Below are positions 38,361 to 46,500 of a stretch of DNA of 49,582 bases, in pieces. Position numbers and translations under genes: made by a program. The notes under the pieces were generated by a model that was not told where the DNA came from, made no database searches, and was given only the letters and a program-made list of their open reading frames with translations. Origin of the DNA: Bacteroidota bacterium (GTDB lineage Bacteria > Bacteroidota > Bacteroidia > Palsa-965); the NCBI GenBank assembly GCA_020402865.1, contig JADBYT010000023.1, positions 1 through 49,582 on the forward strand, in the 5' to 3' direction. Position 1 is the first letter of the stretch; the number at the start of each line of letters is the position of its first letter.

Positions 38361-38462
38361 GCGATCTGATAAAGCCTCTTGGCTCCGGCCAACGTAATCA
38401 GACAAAAGATCAAGTTGCTTCGGCAGCTTTTAAAAGACCCGGCTCGTCCGGGTCTTTGCTTT
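38361..38462 (+). ncRNA. Predicted small RNA with three hairpins
   Basis: About 100 nt between a TAnnTTTG box and a strong terminator, with no ORF. Three structures can be drawn. First, an outer stem TCTGAT / ATCAGA (38365-38370, 38397-38402) enclosing hairpin TTGGC-TCCG-GCCAA (38379-38392). Second, AAGTTGC-TTCG-GCAGCTT (38412-38429), a seven-pair stem on a UUCG tetraloop. Third, the terminator AAAGACCCGG-CTCGT-CCGGGTCTTT. Such a run of stable hairpins, one with a UUCG loop, is unlikely by chance in 100 nt. I do not recognise it as a named RNA. Antisense to nothing; the ABC ATPase gene is convergent. Confidence 0.65.
38433..38457. terminator. Terminator of the small RNA and the ABC ATPase gene
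   Basis: Perfect 10-bp stem AAAGACCCGG / CCGGGTCTTT with a 5-nt loop. T runs lie on both sides (TTTTTATTT on plus, TTTTA on minus), so it can work in both directions. Confidence 0.9.
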
Positions 38463-39182
38463 TTATTTCGCCAGTGCCCGCTGAATCTGCGGGTTCAATT
38501 CATCACTTTCTATCAAACCATCTTTCACGCGCACAATACGGTGGGCGTGGCGGGCAATGTCTTCTTCGTGGGTAACGACGATAATGGTATTGCCGGCCTG
38601 ATGAATGGTTTCAAACATGCCCATAATTTCAATGGAGGTGCGTGAATCGAGGTTGCCGGTGGGTTCGTCGGCGAGGATGATGGCGGGATCGTTTACCAAT
38701 GCGCGGGCAATGGCCACACGCTGGCGCTGGCCGCCGGAGAGTTCGTTGGGGCGGTGGTGCATGCGGTCTTTCAGGCCTACTTTTTCGAGGGCAAGTTCGG
38801 CGCGTTGCTGGCGTTCGCTGCGGCTCATACCGGCATACACCAGCGGCAGCATTACATTTTCCAGCGCGGTGCTGCGCGGCAAAAGGTTAAAGGTTTGGAA
38901 TACAAAACCAATTTCCTTGTTGCGCACCGCCGCAAGCTCATTGTCATTCATATTGGCCACCGATTTGCCGTTGAGCACATACTCGCCGTCTGAGGGCGTA
39001 TCCAAACAGCCCAGCACATTCATGAGTGTAGATTTGCCCGAACCCGAAGGGCCCATAAGCGCCACGTATTCGTTCTTGTAAATATCAAGCGAAATGCTGC
39101 GCAACGCATAAATAATTTCACCGCCCAGCGAATACGAGCGGGCAATATTGCGCAAACTGATAATTAACTGTGCATCGGCCAT
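38463..39182 (-). CDS. ABC transporter ATPase, LolD/MacB type
   Basis: 239 residues from the ATG at 39180-39182, chosen because a TACCTTTA -7-like box (39188-39195) ends just upstream; a longer frame to 39212 exists. Walker [20 protein letters not shown]-loop [12 protein letters not shown], signature [15 protein letters not shown], Walker [12 protein letters not shown] and H-loop VVTHEED are complete. This is the family that powers LolCDE lipoprotein release and MacB-type export. No permease gene lies next to it, so the partner is elsewhere. Confidence 0.88.
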   Translation of the reverse strand: MADAQLIISLRNIARSYSLGGEIIYALRSISLDIYKNEYVALMGPSGSGKSTLMNVLGCLDTPSDGEYVLNGKSVANMNDNELAAVRNKEIGFVFQTFNLLPRSTALENVMLPLVYAGMSRSERQQRAELALEKVGLKDRMHHRPNELSGGQRQRVAIARALVNDPAIILADEPTGNLDSRTSIEIMGMFETIHQAGNTIIVVTHEEDIARHAHRIVRVKDGLIESDELNPQIQRALAK

Positions 39183-39320
39183 TGGCATAAAGGTAAGCGG
39201 TTTATTGGCCAAAAATTATCACATTTCACCTAAAATTATTTCGGTTTACATTGCCTTTCCGGTTGCGTTCAATTAATTTGGCCATTCAATCCATTCATTA
39301 CGCACACAAAAAATCCACAC

Positions 39321-39770
39321 ATGAACATTGAACAAATTACTCCGCTCATCGAAGCCAGCTTAGCCGGTTTGAAATTAGACCCCGCCCAATGCCGCAACGA
39401 AAAACCCGGCCAATGGTCGTACCGCAGCCAGAAAGCAGATGTATGGATTGATGTATTCACCTTTCAGGACAGACCCGAAAAATATTATTTACAGGTAATG
39501 AGTCCGCTTTGCCTGGTGGCTGATCTTCGCCGCGAAGAGTTCCTGCTCGATATTCTGGAAATAAACTACAAACTGGTAGGCTGCTGGATTGCCAAACGCA
39601 ACGACTGGCTGTATGTGCTCAACCTGCGCGAAACGGAAAACATCGACCAGAGCGAGATTGACGCTACGCTTGACCGTGTTTCCTACTACTGCAATGATTA
39701 TCTGGCCAAACTCAGCTTCAAGTATGAAGGCTGCTGGACGCCCAAGCCGGTGGAAGGCGGACGTGGGTAA
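39321..39770 (+). CDS. YbjN domain protein
   Basis: 149 residues, with the fold seen in YbjN and type III chaperone-like proteins: N-terminal helix (MNIEQITPLIEASLAGLK), strands WSYRSQKADVWIDVFTF and YYLQVMSPLCLV, and a helix FLLDILEINYKLVG, then DWLYVLNLRETENIDQSEIDATLDRVSYYCND. Role in Bacteroidota unknown. No signal peptide. It is followed by a small lipoprotein gene that nearly overlaps it. Confidence 0.6.
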   Translation: MNIEQITPLIEASLAGLKLDPAQCRNEKPGQWSYRSQKADVWIDVFTFQDRPEKYYLQVMSPLCLVADLRREEFLLDILEINYKLVGCWIAKRNDWLYVLNLRETENIDQSEIDATLDRVSYYCNDYLAKLSFKYEGCWTPKPVEGGRG

Positions 39771-39822
39771 GCTTTTCGCATATACAATAAATGCAAACAC
39801 ATTATCCCGTTTAATTGGGGTG

Positions 39823-40404
39823 ATGTGTTTGTTTTTATTAGTAACGCTAAGCTGCAATCCAGAAAAAAATCAACCTGCGAAATCTGAAGAAAAGGCGTTT
39901 ATTAAAATTGATTTTGCGTGGATCTATAATCACGGATCTTATGGGGGAATAATAATTGACAGTAATGGGCTTTCGCAGGTATATACCAATTTCAAAGATT
40001 CAGCCTATGTTCATAAAACACTTTTTCCTGACTCAATTCTTAATCAAATAAAATCGCTTATTCCTGCTTTACCCGATAACTATACTTGTCCATACTGTCT
40101 GGATAACGATACTACGTCATCACTTTGTATCGATGCTGCTTATGCTGAGATTTATATTTACACTCCAAACGGCCAAAAAAAATCACGTTGCTACATTACT
40201 GAATATTCTGACCGCATTAATATCAGCGGCAAACAGCCTCAGCTCAGTATATTAAATTTTTTTTACAGTTTACATCATCAGTATCCTATGATTCCTTCTC
40301 AGGATGGTTCATTGCCCCAAAGCCCGTTAATTGATACGTTAAAATCAAAGCTCCCACCAATTGGACCTCCTATACGTTTTGAGGATTTGGAAGACGGCGC
40401 TTGA
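39823..40404 (+). CDS. Hypothetical lipoprotein
   Basis: 193 residues from the ATG 39823, where MCLFLLVTLSC forms a short lipoprotein signal. GTG starts at 39763 or 39820 are possible and would lengthen the signal; the frame reaches further upstream but would then overlap the YbjN gene. The mature part is AT-rich and has a CxxC (CPYC) and several cysteines and tyrosines: IKIDFAWIYNHGSYGG, then YTCPYCLDNDTTSSLC. I do not recognise the family. It is likely an accessory gene. Confidence 0.55.
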   Translation: MCLFLLVTLSCNPEKNQPAKSEEKAFIKIDFAWIYNHGSYGGIIIDSNGLSQVYTNFKDSAYVHKTLFPDSILNQIKSLIPALPDNYTCPYCLDNDTTSSLCIDAAYAEIYIYTPNGQKKSRCYITEYSDRINISGKQPQLSILNFFYSLHHQYPMIPSQDGSLPQSPLIDTLKSKLPPIGPPIRFEDLEDGA

Positions 40405-40474
40405 TTAAACACGATTTTTCCTGTAGATATATACAGGGATTGATTGTCAAAGACAATGCATAGTGCATCAAAGG

Positions 40475-40498
40475 CGCGGCGTGATGCATCACGCCGCG
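40475..40498. repeat. 24-bp perfect palindrome
   Basis: Bases 40475-40498 are an exact dyad (CGCGGCGTGATG and its reverse complement), in the gap between the lipoprotein and helicase genes. A smaller dyad TGCATAGTGCA lies at about 40457-40467. It may form a stable hairpin. There is no T run, so it is not a standard terminator; it could be a REP-like element or a protein site. Confidence 0.85.
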
Positions 40499-40589
40499 AC
40501 AAGTGATTTATTCCCCAATTTTTCCACAACCTGCACAATGATGTTCACACGATGAAACCGAATCGGGCTTTTGTGCCTAATTTTACATC

Positions 40590-42998
40590 GTGAACGATAA
40601 TTACCTCGACGAACTCAACGAGATACAGCGCGAAGCTGTAACTGCTACCGACGGGCCTTTGATGATTGTGGCGGGCGCCGGCTCAGGCAAAACGCGCGTG
40701 CTCACTTACCGCATTGCCCACCTCATCCGCCTCGGTGCGGATCCGTTTAACATACTTGCCCTCACCTTTACCAACAAAGCCGCGCGCGAAATGAAAGAGC
40801 GTATTGGCCGTATTGTGTCTAAAGGCGAAGCACGAAATATCTGGATGGGCACTTTCCACTCCGTGTTTGCGCGTATCCTGCGCGCAGAGGCCGAAAAATT
40901 AGGCTATCCCGCCAACTTCACCATTTACGATACCGACGATTCAAAGAGCCTCATCAAAACCATTCTCAAGGAACAGGGACTTGATGACAAAGTATATAAA
41001 CCGGCAATGGTGCTCAGCCGGATTTCGGCCGCAAAAAACAACCTGATTTCTGCGCAGGCCTATCTTCAAAACAACAATGTAATTGAAGAAGACCGGCAAA
41101 GCGGAAAGCCAAAAATCGGCATCATTTACGAGCAATACGCCAGGCGCTGCTTCAAAGCCGGCGCAATGGATTTCGACGACCTGCTCTTTAATACCAATAT
41201 TCTCCTGCGCGATTTTCCGGAAGTGCTTAACAAGTATCAGGACAAGTTCCGCTACATTATGGTGGATGAGTATCAGGATACCAACTTCTCACAGTATGTA
41301 ATTGTAAAACAGCTTGCCGCCAGGTTTCAGAATATTTGTGTGGTGGGCGATGACGCGCAGTCGATTTACGCATTCCGCGGCGCCAATATTCAAAACATCC
41401 TCAGCTTTGAGCGCGATTATCCTGATCTTAAAACCGTAAAACTCGAACAGAATTACCGCAGCACACAACACATTGTAAAAGCAGCCAACGCCGTAATTAA
41501 AAACAACCGCGAACAGCTGGAGAAAAATGTATGGACGGCCAATGCCGACGGCGATAAAATTGGTTTGATGAAAGCCGCCACCGACAATGAAGAAGGTCAG
41601 CTGGTGGCGCGGCATATTTTCGAACTCAAAATGCAGCACCAGTTGCACAATAAAGAGTTCGCCATTTTGTACCGTACCAATGCGCAGAGCCGTAGCATGG
41701 AAGAAGCCCTGCGCCGGCTCAATATTCCTTACCGCATTTACGGCGGCACTTCATTTTATCAGCGCAAGGAAGTAAAAGACATGCTCGCTTACTACCGCAT
41801 GTGCATCAATCCGCACGATGAGGAGGCGCTGAAACGCATTATCAACTATCCCGCGCGCGGAATCGGCGATACCACGCTTGATAAAATTACCATTGCCGCC
41901 CGCGACAATGATGTGAGCCTGTTTACCGTGTGCGAAAACATTGCCGAATTCGGCCTGCAGGTAAACAGCGGCACGGTACAGAAGATACAGGACTTTGTGG
42001 CCATGATCAAGAGCTTTGGCGTAATGCTGCAGGTGCAGAATGCCTACGACCTTGGCCACCACATTGCCAGCCACTCCGGTTTGCTGCGCGAACTGTATTC
42101 CGACAAAACGCCCGAAGGCGTTAGCCGCTACGAGAACGTGCAGGAACTGCTCAACGGCCTGAAAGAATTTTCGGATGGCGAAAATGCCCCGCCCATTGAT
42201 CTGGTGGAGCAAAACGACCCCGAGCTGCAACGCATTGAACTGGAACAGCAGGCCGAGTTGCATGACGAAGCCAATACAGGTCCGCTGCGCACACTCGATC
42301 AGTTCATGCAGGACATTGCCCTGCTTACTGATGCCGACACCAAAGCGCCCGACGCCGATATGGACAAAGTATCGCTCATGACCATACACGCCGCCAAGGG
42401 CCTTGAGTTTGGCTACGTGTATATTGTGGGCATGGAAGAAAACCTCTTCCCCTCAGCCATGAGCGTAAATTCACGCGCCGATCTGGAAGAAGAGCGCCGC
42501 CTGTTTTACGTGGCCATTACGCGCGCCGAGAAGCGTTGCATGCTCACCTTTGCCAGCACACGCTACCGCTGGGGCAACCTCACCACCTGCGAGCCAAGCC
42601 GCTTCATTGAAGAAATTGACACGGATTTTATGGAGTACGCCAACAGCGCCGCCCGCACCGAGTTTAATGGCGGCGGCGCTCAGGCTTCACCCGTGTTCCA
42701 GCGCCGTGGTGCGCAGCAGGGCGCAGCTACGCCACAGGTAAACGTTAGCAATGGCCCCGCTCCCAAAAAGAACCTGGTAAAAGTAACCAGCACCGTAAAC
42801 ACTCCCACCGCCCCGCTCGACAACAGCCACCTCAAAAGCCTCGCCGTAGGCATGACCGTGCAGCACGACCGGTTTGGCCGCGGCAAAGTGACAGGACTCG
42901 AAGGTGCTTTCCCGAATACGAAAGCCACCGTGCATTTTGATGCAGCCGGACAAAAGCAGCTGCTGCTCAAGTTTGCGAAGCTGGAGATTGTGGGGTGA
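40590..42998 (+). CDS. pcrA: UvrD/PcrA-type DNA helicase
   Basis: 802 residues from a GTG start. 3'-5' superfamily 1 helicase for repair and replication-fork rescue. Walker A GAGSGKTRVLTYR, motif II DEYQDTNFSQY, motif III GDDAQSIYAFRGA, motif IV QNYRST, motif V TIHAAKGLEF and motif VI YVAITRAEKR are visible. The C-terminal about 60 residues (VGMTVQHDRFGRGKVTGLEG) form the Tudor-like domain typical of PcrA/UvrD. A TAATTTTA box (40578-40585) ends four bases before the start. Confidence 0.95.
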   Translation: MNDNYLDELNEIQREAVTATDGPLMIVAGAGSGKTRVLTYRIAHLIRLGADPFNILALTFTNKAAREMKERIGRIVSKGEARNIWMGTFHSVFARILRAEAEKLGYPANFTIYDTDDSKSLIKTILKEQGLDDKVYKPAMVLSRISAAKNNLISAQAYLQNNNVIEEDRQSGKPKIGIIYEQYARRCFKAGAMDFDDLLFNTNILLRDFPEVLNKYQDKFRYIMVDEYQDTNFSQYVIVKQLAARFQNICVVGDDAQSIYAFRGANIQNILSFERDYPDLKTVKLEQNYRSTQHIVKAANAVIKNNREQLEKNVWTANADGDKIGLMKAATDNEEGQLVARHIFELKMQHQLHNKEFAILYRTNAQSRSMEEALRRLNIPYRIYGGTSFYQRKEVKDMLAYYRMCINPHDEEALKRIINYPARGIGDTTLDKITIAARDNDVSLFTVCENIAEFGLQVNSGTVQKIQDFVAMIKSFGVMLQVQNAYDLGHHIASHSGLLRELYSDKTPEGVSRYENVQELLNGLKEFSDGENAPPIDLVEQNDPELQRIELEQQAELHDEANTGPLRTLDQFMQDIALLTDADTKAPDADMDKVSLMTIHAAKGLEFGYVYIVGMEENLFPSAMSVNSRADLEEERRLFYVAITRAEKRCMLTFASTRYRWGNLTTCEPSRFIEEIDTDFMEYANSAARTEFNGGGAQASPVFQRRGAQQGAATPQVNVSNGPAPKKNLVKVTSTVNTPTAPLDNSHLKSLAVGMTVQHDRFGRGKVTGLEGAFPNTKATVHFDAAGQKQLLLKFAKLEIVG

Positions 42999-43052
42999 TT
43001 TTATAATACTGATAATCAATTTAATATAACATTTTAAATTTAACACATTCCT

Positions 43053-43070
43053 CAACTCACATAAATCGTA
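43053..43070 (-). other. Inverted match to the guide-like sequence at 43224-43242
   Basis: The minus strand reads TACGATTTATGTGAGTTG, the same as TACGATTTCATGTGAGTTG (43224-43242, plus) but for one inserted C. The shared 10 bases ATGTGAGTTG at the 3' end are uninterrupted. The site lies 10 bp upstream of the -7 box at 43080. On the minus strand the bases after the match read AGGAATGTG, where a PAM would be. Confidence 0.8.
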
Positions 43071-43079
43071 TTTTTTTGC

Positions 43080-43087
43080 TATGTTTG
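43080..43087 (+). promoter_or_regulatory. -7 box of the tRNA-like gene
   Basis: TATGTTTG, an exact TAnnTTTG, six bases upstream of the first base of the tRNA-like cloverleaf. The predicted transcript start would be at or just before base 43094. The region where the -33 element should be coincides with the site that matches the guide-like RNA. Confidence 0.6.
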
Positions 43088-43093
43088 CATTGT

Positions 43094-43164
43094 GTTGATT
43101 TAGTTTAATGGAAGAATATGGGATATCTAGGCTCAGGATGTAAGTTCGAATCTTACAATCAACA
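43094..43164 (+). tRNA. tRNA-like gene with abnormal anticodon arm
   Basis: The 71-nt sequence folds as a cloverleaf: acceptor GTTGATT / AATCAAC (7 bp), D-stem GTTT / GAAT with GG in the loop, T-arm GTAAG-TTCGAAT-CTTAC (43140-43156, perfect), discriminator A164. The anticodon arm is wrong: the stem TGGGA / GCTCA has a mismatch and a wobble, and the loop TATCTAG has A where universal U33 should be. If read, the anticodon would be TCT, which is not credible. No encoded CCA. Either a decayed tRNA or a tRNA-like element that needs only the RNase P/Z-recognised parts. Confidence 0.6.
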
Positions 43165-43182
43165 CTTTTATATTTTAAGGAG

Positions 43183-43290
43183 GCGGAGAAGTAACAACTA
43201 CAGAAATGTACTCGGAGACGATTTACGATTTCATGTGAGTTGGTTGTGAATTGCTTTCAGATTTTACATCAACTTCTCCCCTCTTTATTT
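43183..43290 (+). ncRNA. Predicted crRNA-like RNA with guide and repeat start
   Basis: On the plus strand a guide-like stretch (43213-43242) is followed by GTTGTGAATTGCTTTCAGATT (43243-43263), which matches the 5' end of the CRISPR repeat in its transcribed (minus) sense except for one base, and would pair without mismatch with the tracrRNA anti-repeat over 20 nt. GGAGAAGT (43185-43192) and ACTTCTCC (43272-43279) form a stem enclosing the whole stretch, and a T-rich end follows. A weak TATATTTT box (43169-43176) could start it, or it may be released from the tRNA-like transcript. The full repeat is not present, so this is a partial copy; transcription is unproven. Confidence 0.45.
43243..43263 (+). 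repeat. Second anti-repeat copy (direct repeat of 43354-43373)
   Basis: TTGTGAATTGCTTTCAGATT occurs at 43244-43263 and again at 43354-43373, identical over 20 bases and both with the same A in place of the repeat's T. The two are 110 bp apart. The later copy is part of the tracrRNA; this one lies outside it, beyond the tracrRNA terminator. Confidence 0.9.
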
Positions 43291-43374
43291 AAAAGACAAT
43301 CCCGGCTTTTGGCCGGGACTCCCTAAACTGTTTTCACAGCGGAATAATCCTTATTGTGAATTGCTTTCAGATTG
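43291..43374 (-). ncRNA. tracrRNA of the type II-C system
   Basis: On the minus strand the RNA begins with the anti-repeat AATCTGAAAGCAATTCACAA (43373-43354), complementary to the repeat's first 20 bases in crRNA sense with one mismatch, then AATAAGGATTATTCCGCTGT (nexus-like, close to known Bacteroidota type II-C tracrRNAs), a short GTGAAAACAG region and a terminator hairpin TCCCGGC-CAAAA-GCCGGGA followed by TTGTCTTTT (43300-43318, end near 43291). Length about 84 nt. A near-ideal promoter lies just upstream (43380-43409). The tracrRNA pairs with crRNA to load Cas9. Confidence 0.87.
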
Positions 43375-43379
43375 TGATA

Positions 43380-43409
43380 CAAAGTTATAAGCTGATATGA
43401 ATTAAGCAA
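43380..43409 (-). promoter_or_regulatory. tracrRNA promoter
   Basis: On the minus strand TTG (43409-43407), 19 bp, TAACTTTG (43387-43380): an exact match to the Bacteroidota consensus TTG-N19-TAnnTTTG. The start would be near 43374, right at the anti-repeat. Confidence 0.88.
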
Positions 43410-43423
43410 GAAAATTCTTGCTT
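43404..43423. other. Dyad overlapping the tracrRNA -33 box
   Basis: AAGCAAGAA (43404-43412) and TTCTTGCTT (43415-43423), separated by AA, form a perfect 9-bp dyad. The left arm contains the tracrRNA -33 TTG. It may be an operator, or on the plus strand a terminator with a T run (TTTTTC after it) that insulates cas9 from upstream transcription. Confidence 0.6.
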
Positions 43424-43470
43424 TTTCTTATCCCCAAATCAAAGGATTTTTATTCCCATAAAATTATGGA

Positions 43471-43500
43471 TTGTTTTTAAAATAATTAGTGATAGTTTAG
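43471..43500 (+). promoter_or_regulatory. cas9 promoter
   Basis: TTG (43471-43473), 19 bp, TAGTTTAG (43493-43500), one mismatch from the consensus. The leader to ATG 43522 would be about 16 bases. Divergent from the tracrRNA promoter with about 60 bp between. Confidence 0.6.
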
Positions 43501-43521
43501 CAGCACCTACACATAAAATTT

Positions 43522-46500
43522 ATGACAAAAATTCTTGGTCTCGATCTTGGCGTTGCCTCCATTGGCTGGGCATATATTGAACAAACAGAAAACGCGGCTA
43601 AAATTCTGGGAACCGGCGTTCGCATCATTCCATTGTTTGATGATGAGCGCGATGAGTTTTCGCAGGGCAATGCTATTTCAAAACATCAGAAACGCACATT
43701 AAAGCGAACACAACGTAAAGGCTACGACCGCTACCAACTTCGGAAATTTGCGCTTAAAGCAGCATTGGAAAAAATAAATGCGGTGCCTGATGCGACATTA
43801 TTTTCATTAACATCGGTTGAACTATATGGCTTACGCCACAAAGCGGTAACCGAAAAAATAACACTTCAGGAATTAGGCCGTATTTGGCTGCACCTGAATC
43901 AGAAACGCGGATATAAAGGAAGCCGAACTGATGATGCAAACGATACTAAGCAAACGCAGTATGTTGCCGAAGTGAATACACGCTTCAAAACAATTACTGA
44001 ACTGGGGTTAACAGTTGGTAAGTTTTTTCATAAACAACTTCTTGAAGATCCCAACAAACCAATTAAAGGCGAAGTATTTCCGCGTGAGGCCTACATGCAG
44101 GAGTTTGATCTTATTTGGAACAAACAATCGGAATACTACGGTGAATTGCTGAATGATGTTTTAAAAAACGAAATACGTAACCGCATTATCTATTATCAGC
44201 GACCTTTAAAATCAAAGAAAGAACTGGTTTCAGTATGCGAATTTGAAGGCAAGTGGTATGAAAAAGGAACTAAAAAACTATTTGCCGGACCTAAGGTTAC
44301 TCCCCGAAGTGCGCCTTTATTTCAAGTATGTAAACTCTGGGAAAGCATTAATAATATTACGATAAAACACAAAACCGGTTCAGAATATCAGATCAGTAAC
44401 GAACAGAAAAAAATACTATTCGATTATCTTAATGTCAATTCCAATCTTTCACCAACGGAACTGTTCAAATTACTGAAAATTGGTAAAAATGACGGTTATA
44501 CGCCCAATGAGCAAATTCGTAAAAAAGGAATACAGGGCAACACCACCAAAGCGGCGATCTTGAATATTCTCAAAGACAATCCTTCGGCTGAATCGCTCAC
44601 CCGTTTTGAGCTAACTATTGAGCAGTATCAGGAAGAATATGCAGATACGACTACAGGTGAACTCATTAAAATTGATCGTCAGCGCATAACACCTTCTTAT
44701 GAACAGGAGCCGCTGTACAAACTTTGGCATTTAATTTATTCATCTCAAGAGAAAGACTTGACCGACTTAAAACTCAAATTGCAAAGTGACTTCCCCCTTT
44801 CGGAAGAAGAAGCCGAGCAATTATTAAAACTCGATTTTACGCGAGGCGGGCACGGAAATAAAAGCGCACGGGCAATTCGAAACATCTTGCCTTATTTACA
44901 GCAAGGAAAAAAATACAGCGAGGCTTGTGCTCTTGCCGGGTACAACCATTCGGACAGCAGAACGAAAGATGAAAATCTGAAACGTGATCTTGAAGAAAAA
45001 TTATGTCTGCTTCCCAAAAATAGTTTGCGGCAGCCGGTAGTTGAGAAAATTTTGAATCAAATGATTCATTTGGTTAATGCAATTTTGGAAGCGCCTGAAT
45101 TTGGCCGCCCCGATGAAATACGCGTTGAGCTTGCCCGTGAACTGAAACAAAGTAAAGATGAACGGAATGATGCCTATAATGGAATTAATGAACGGGAACG
45201 GGAAAATGAAAAGTTGAGAAAACAATTATTACAGCATCCTGAATTTCAAAAATCATTCGTTTCTAAAAGAGACCTTGATAAATACAGACTATGGCTTGAG
45301 TTTGAAGGTATTTCACCCTACGAGCCGAACAAACAGGTTTCTCTTTCTGCATTATTCAGCAATCAATACGATATCGAACATATTATTCCGCGTTCACGTT
45401 TATTTGACGATAGTTATTCAAACAAAACATTTTGCAGACGCGAGTTAAACTCTGGCGAAAACGGGAAGAACCAACAAACTGCTTATGAATTTATGCAGTC
45501 GAAACCGGAGTTCGATCAGTTTATTGAACTAGTTGAAAAAACCTATAAAACCAAAAAGATTGGCCGGGCCAAACGCGATAAATTATTGATGACCGGCGAT
45601 AAAATTCCGTCGGGTTTTATTGATCGCCAGTTAAGACAAACCCAATACATCGCCAAAAAAGCACGCGAAATTTTAGATGCGGTTTGTCGCAATGTGCATG
45701 CATCAAGCGGCGGCGTAACCGACTATTTGCGCGACCAATGGGGCTACAATGAAATACTTGAACAGCTTCAGCTTGAACGCTACCGTGCAGTTGGCCAGAC
45801 CGAAATGCGCGACCAAAAAGACAAACAGGGTAATATTATTAAAGTTGAGCGCATAAAAGATTGGTCAAAGCGCGACGATCATCGCCACCATGCCATTGAT
45901 GCGTTGGTTGTAGCCTGTACAAATGCAAAAATTATTAAGCGGCTGAATGATTTAAACCAAACTGTTGTTGCCGGTAAAAATGAAAGCAAACAAGATGCAC
46001 TGAAAGCATCGGGCGATATGGGGCTTAAAACATTTATTGCAGGCGAACGAATTTTTAAACCCGCAGAAGTATCAGCAGCCGCAGAACAAATTTTAGTTTC
46101 TTACAAACAAGGGCGTAAAGTAACGGCAAAAGCCAAACGCATGGCCAAAGTAGCCGGTGAACTAAAGGTGGTGCAAAAAAACATTCCGGTTCCCAGAGGT
46201 CCTTTGCACGAAGAAAGTGTTTACGGAAAGATTAAAGTTCCTAAACGCTGGAAGCTTGATCACCGTTTTGAACTTGCACATTTAATAGCAAACGCTGCAC
46301 ATAAAAAACTCGTTCAGGACAGACTTAAAGCACATAACGGGAATGCCACAAAAGCTTTTTCCGAACCAATTTGGTTAGATAAAAAGCAAACGAAAAAATT
46401 AACGCACGTTGAGCTGAATGAATGGCAGTATGTACTTTCCTACTCGCTTTCACAAATCACGAAGCCGGATGATGTAAAATGGATTGTGGATAAAGCTGTA

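Noticed and set aside
43208-43240. Ten-codon ORF (ATG TAC TCG ...) after AGGAGG at 43179-43184
   Set aside because: The AGGAGG is over 20 bases from the ATG and the peptide is too short to support; the stretch is better read as the guide-like RNA.
43243-43263. Second complete tracrRNA on the minus strand
   Set aside because: The anti-repeat is there, but the AATAAGGATTATTCC nexus and a terminator hairpin do not follow it in that direction.
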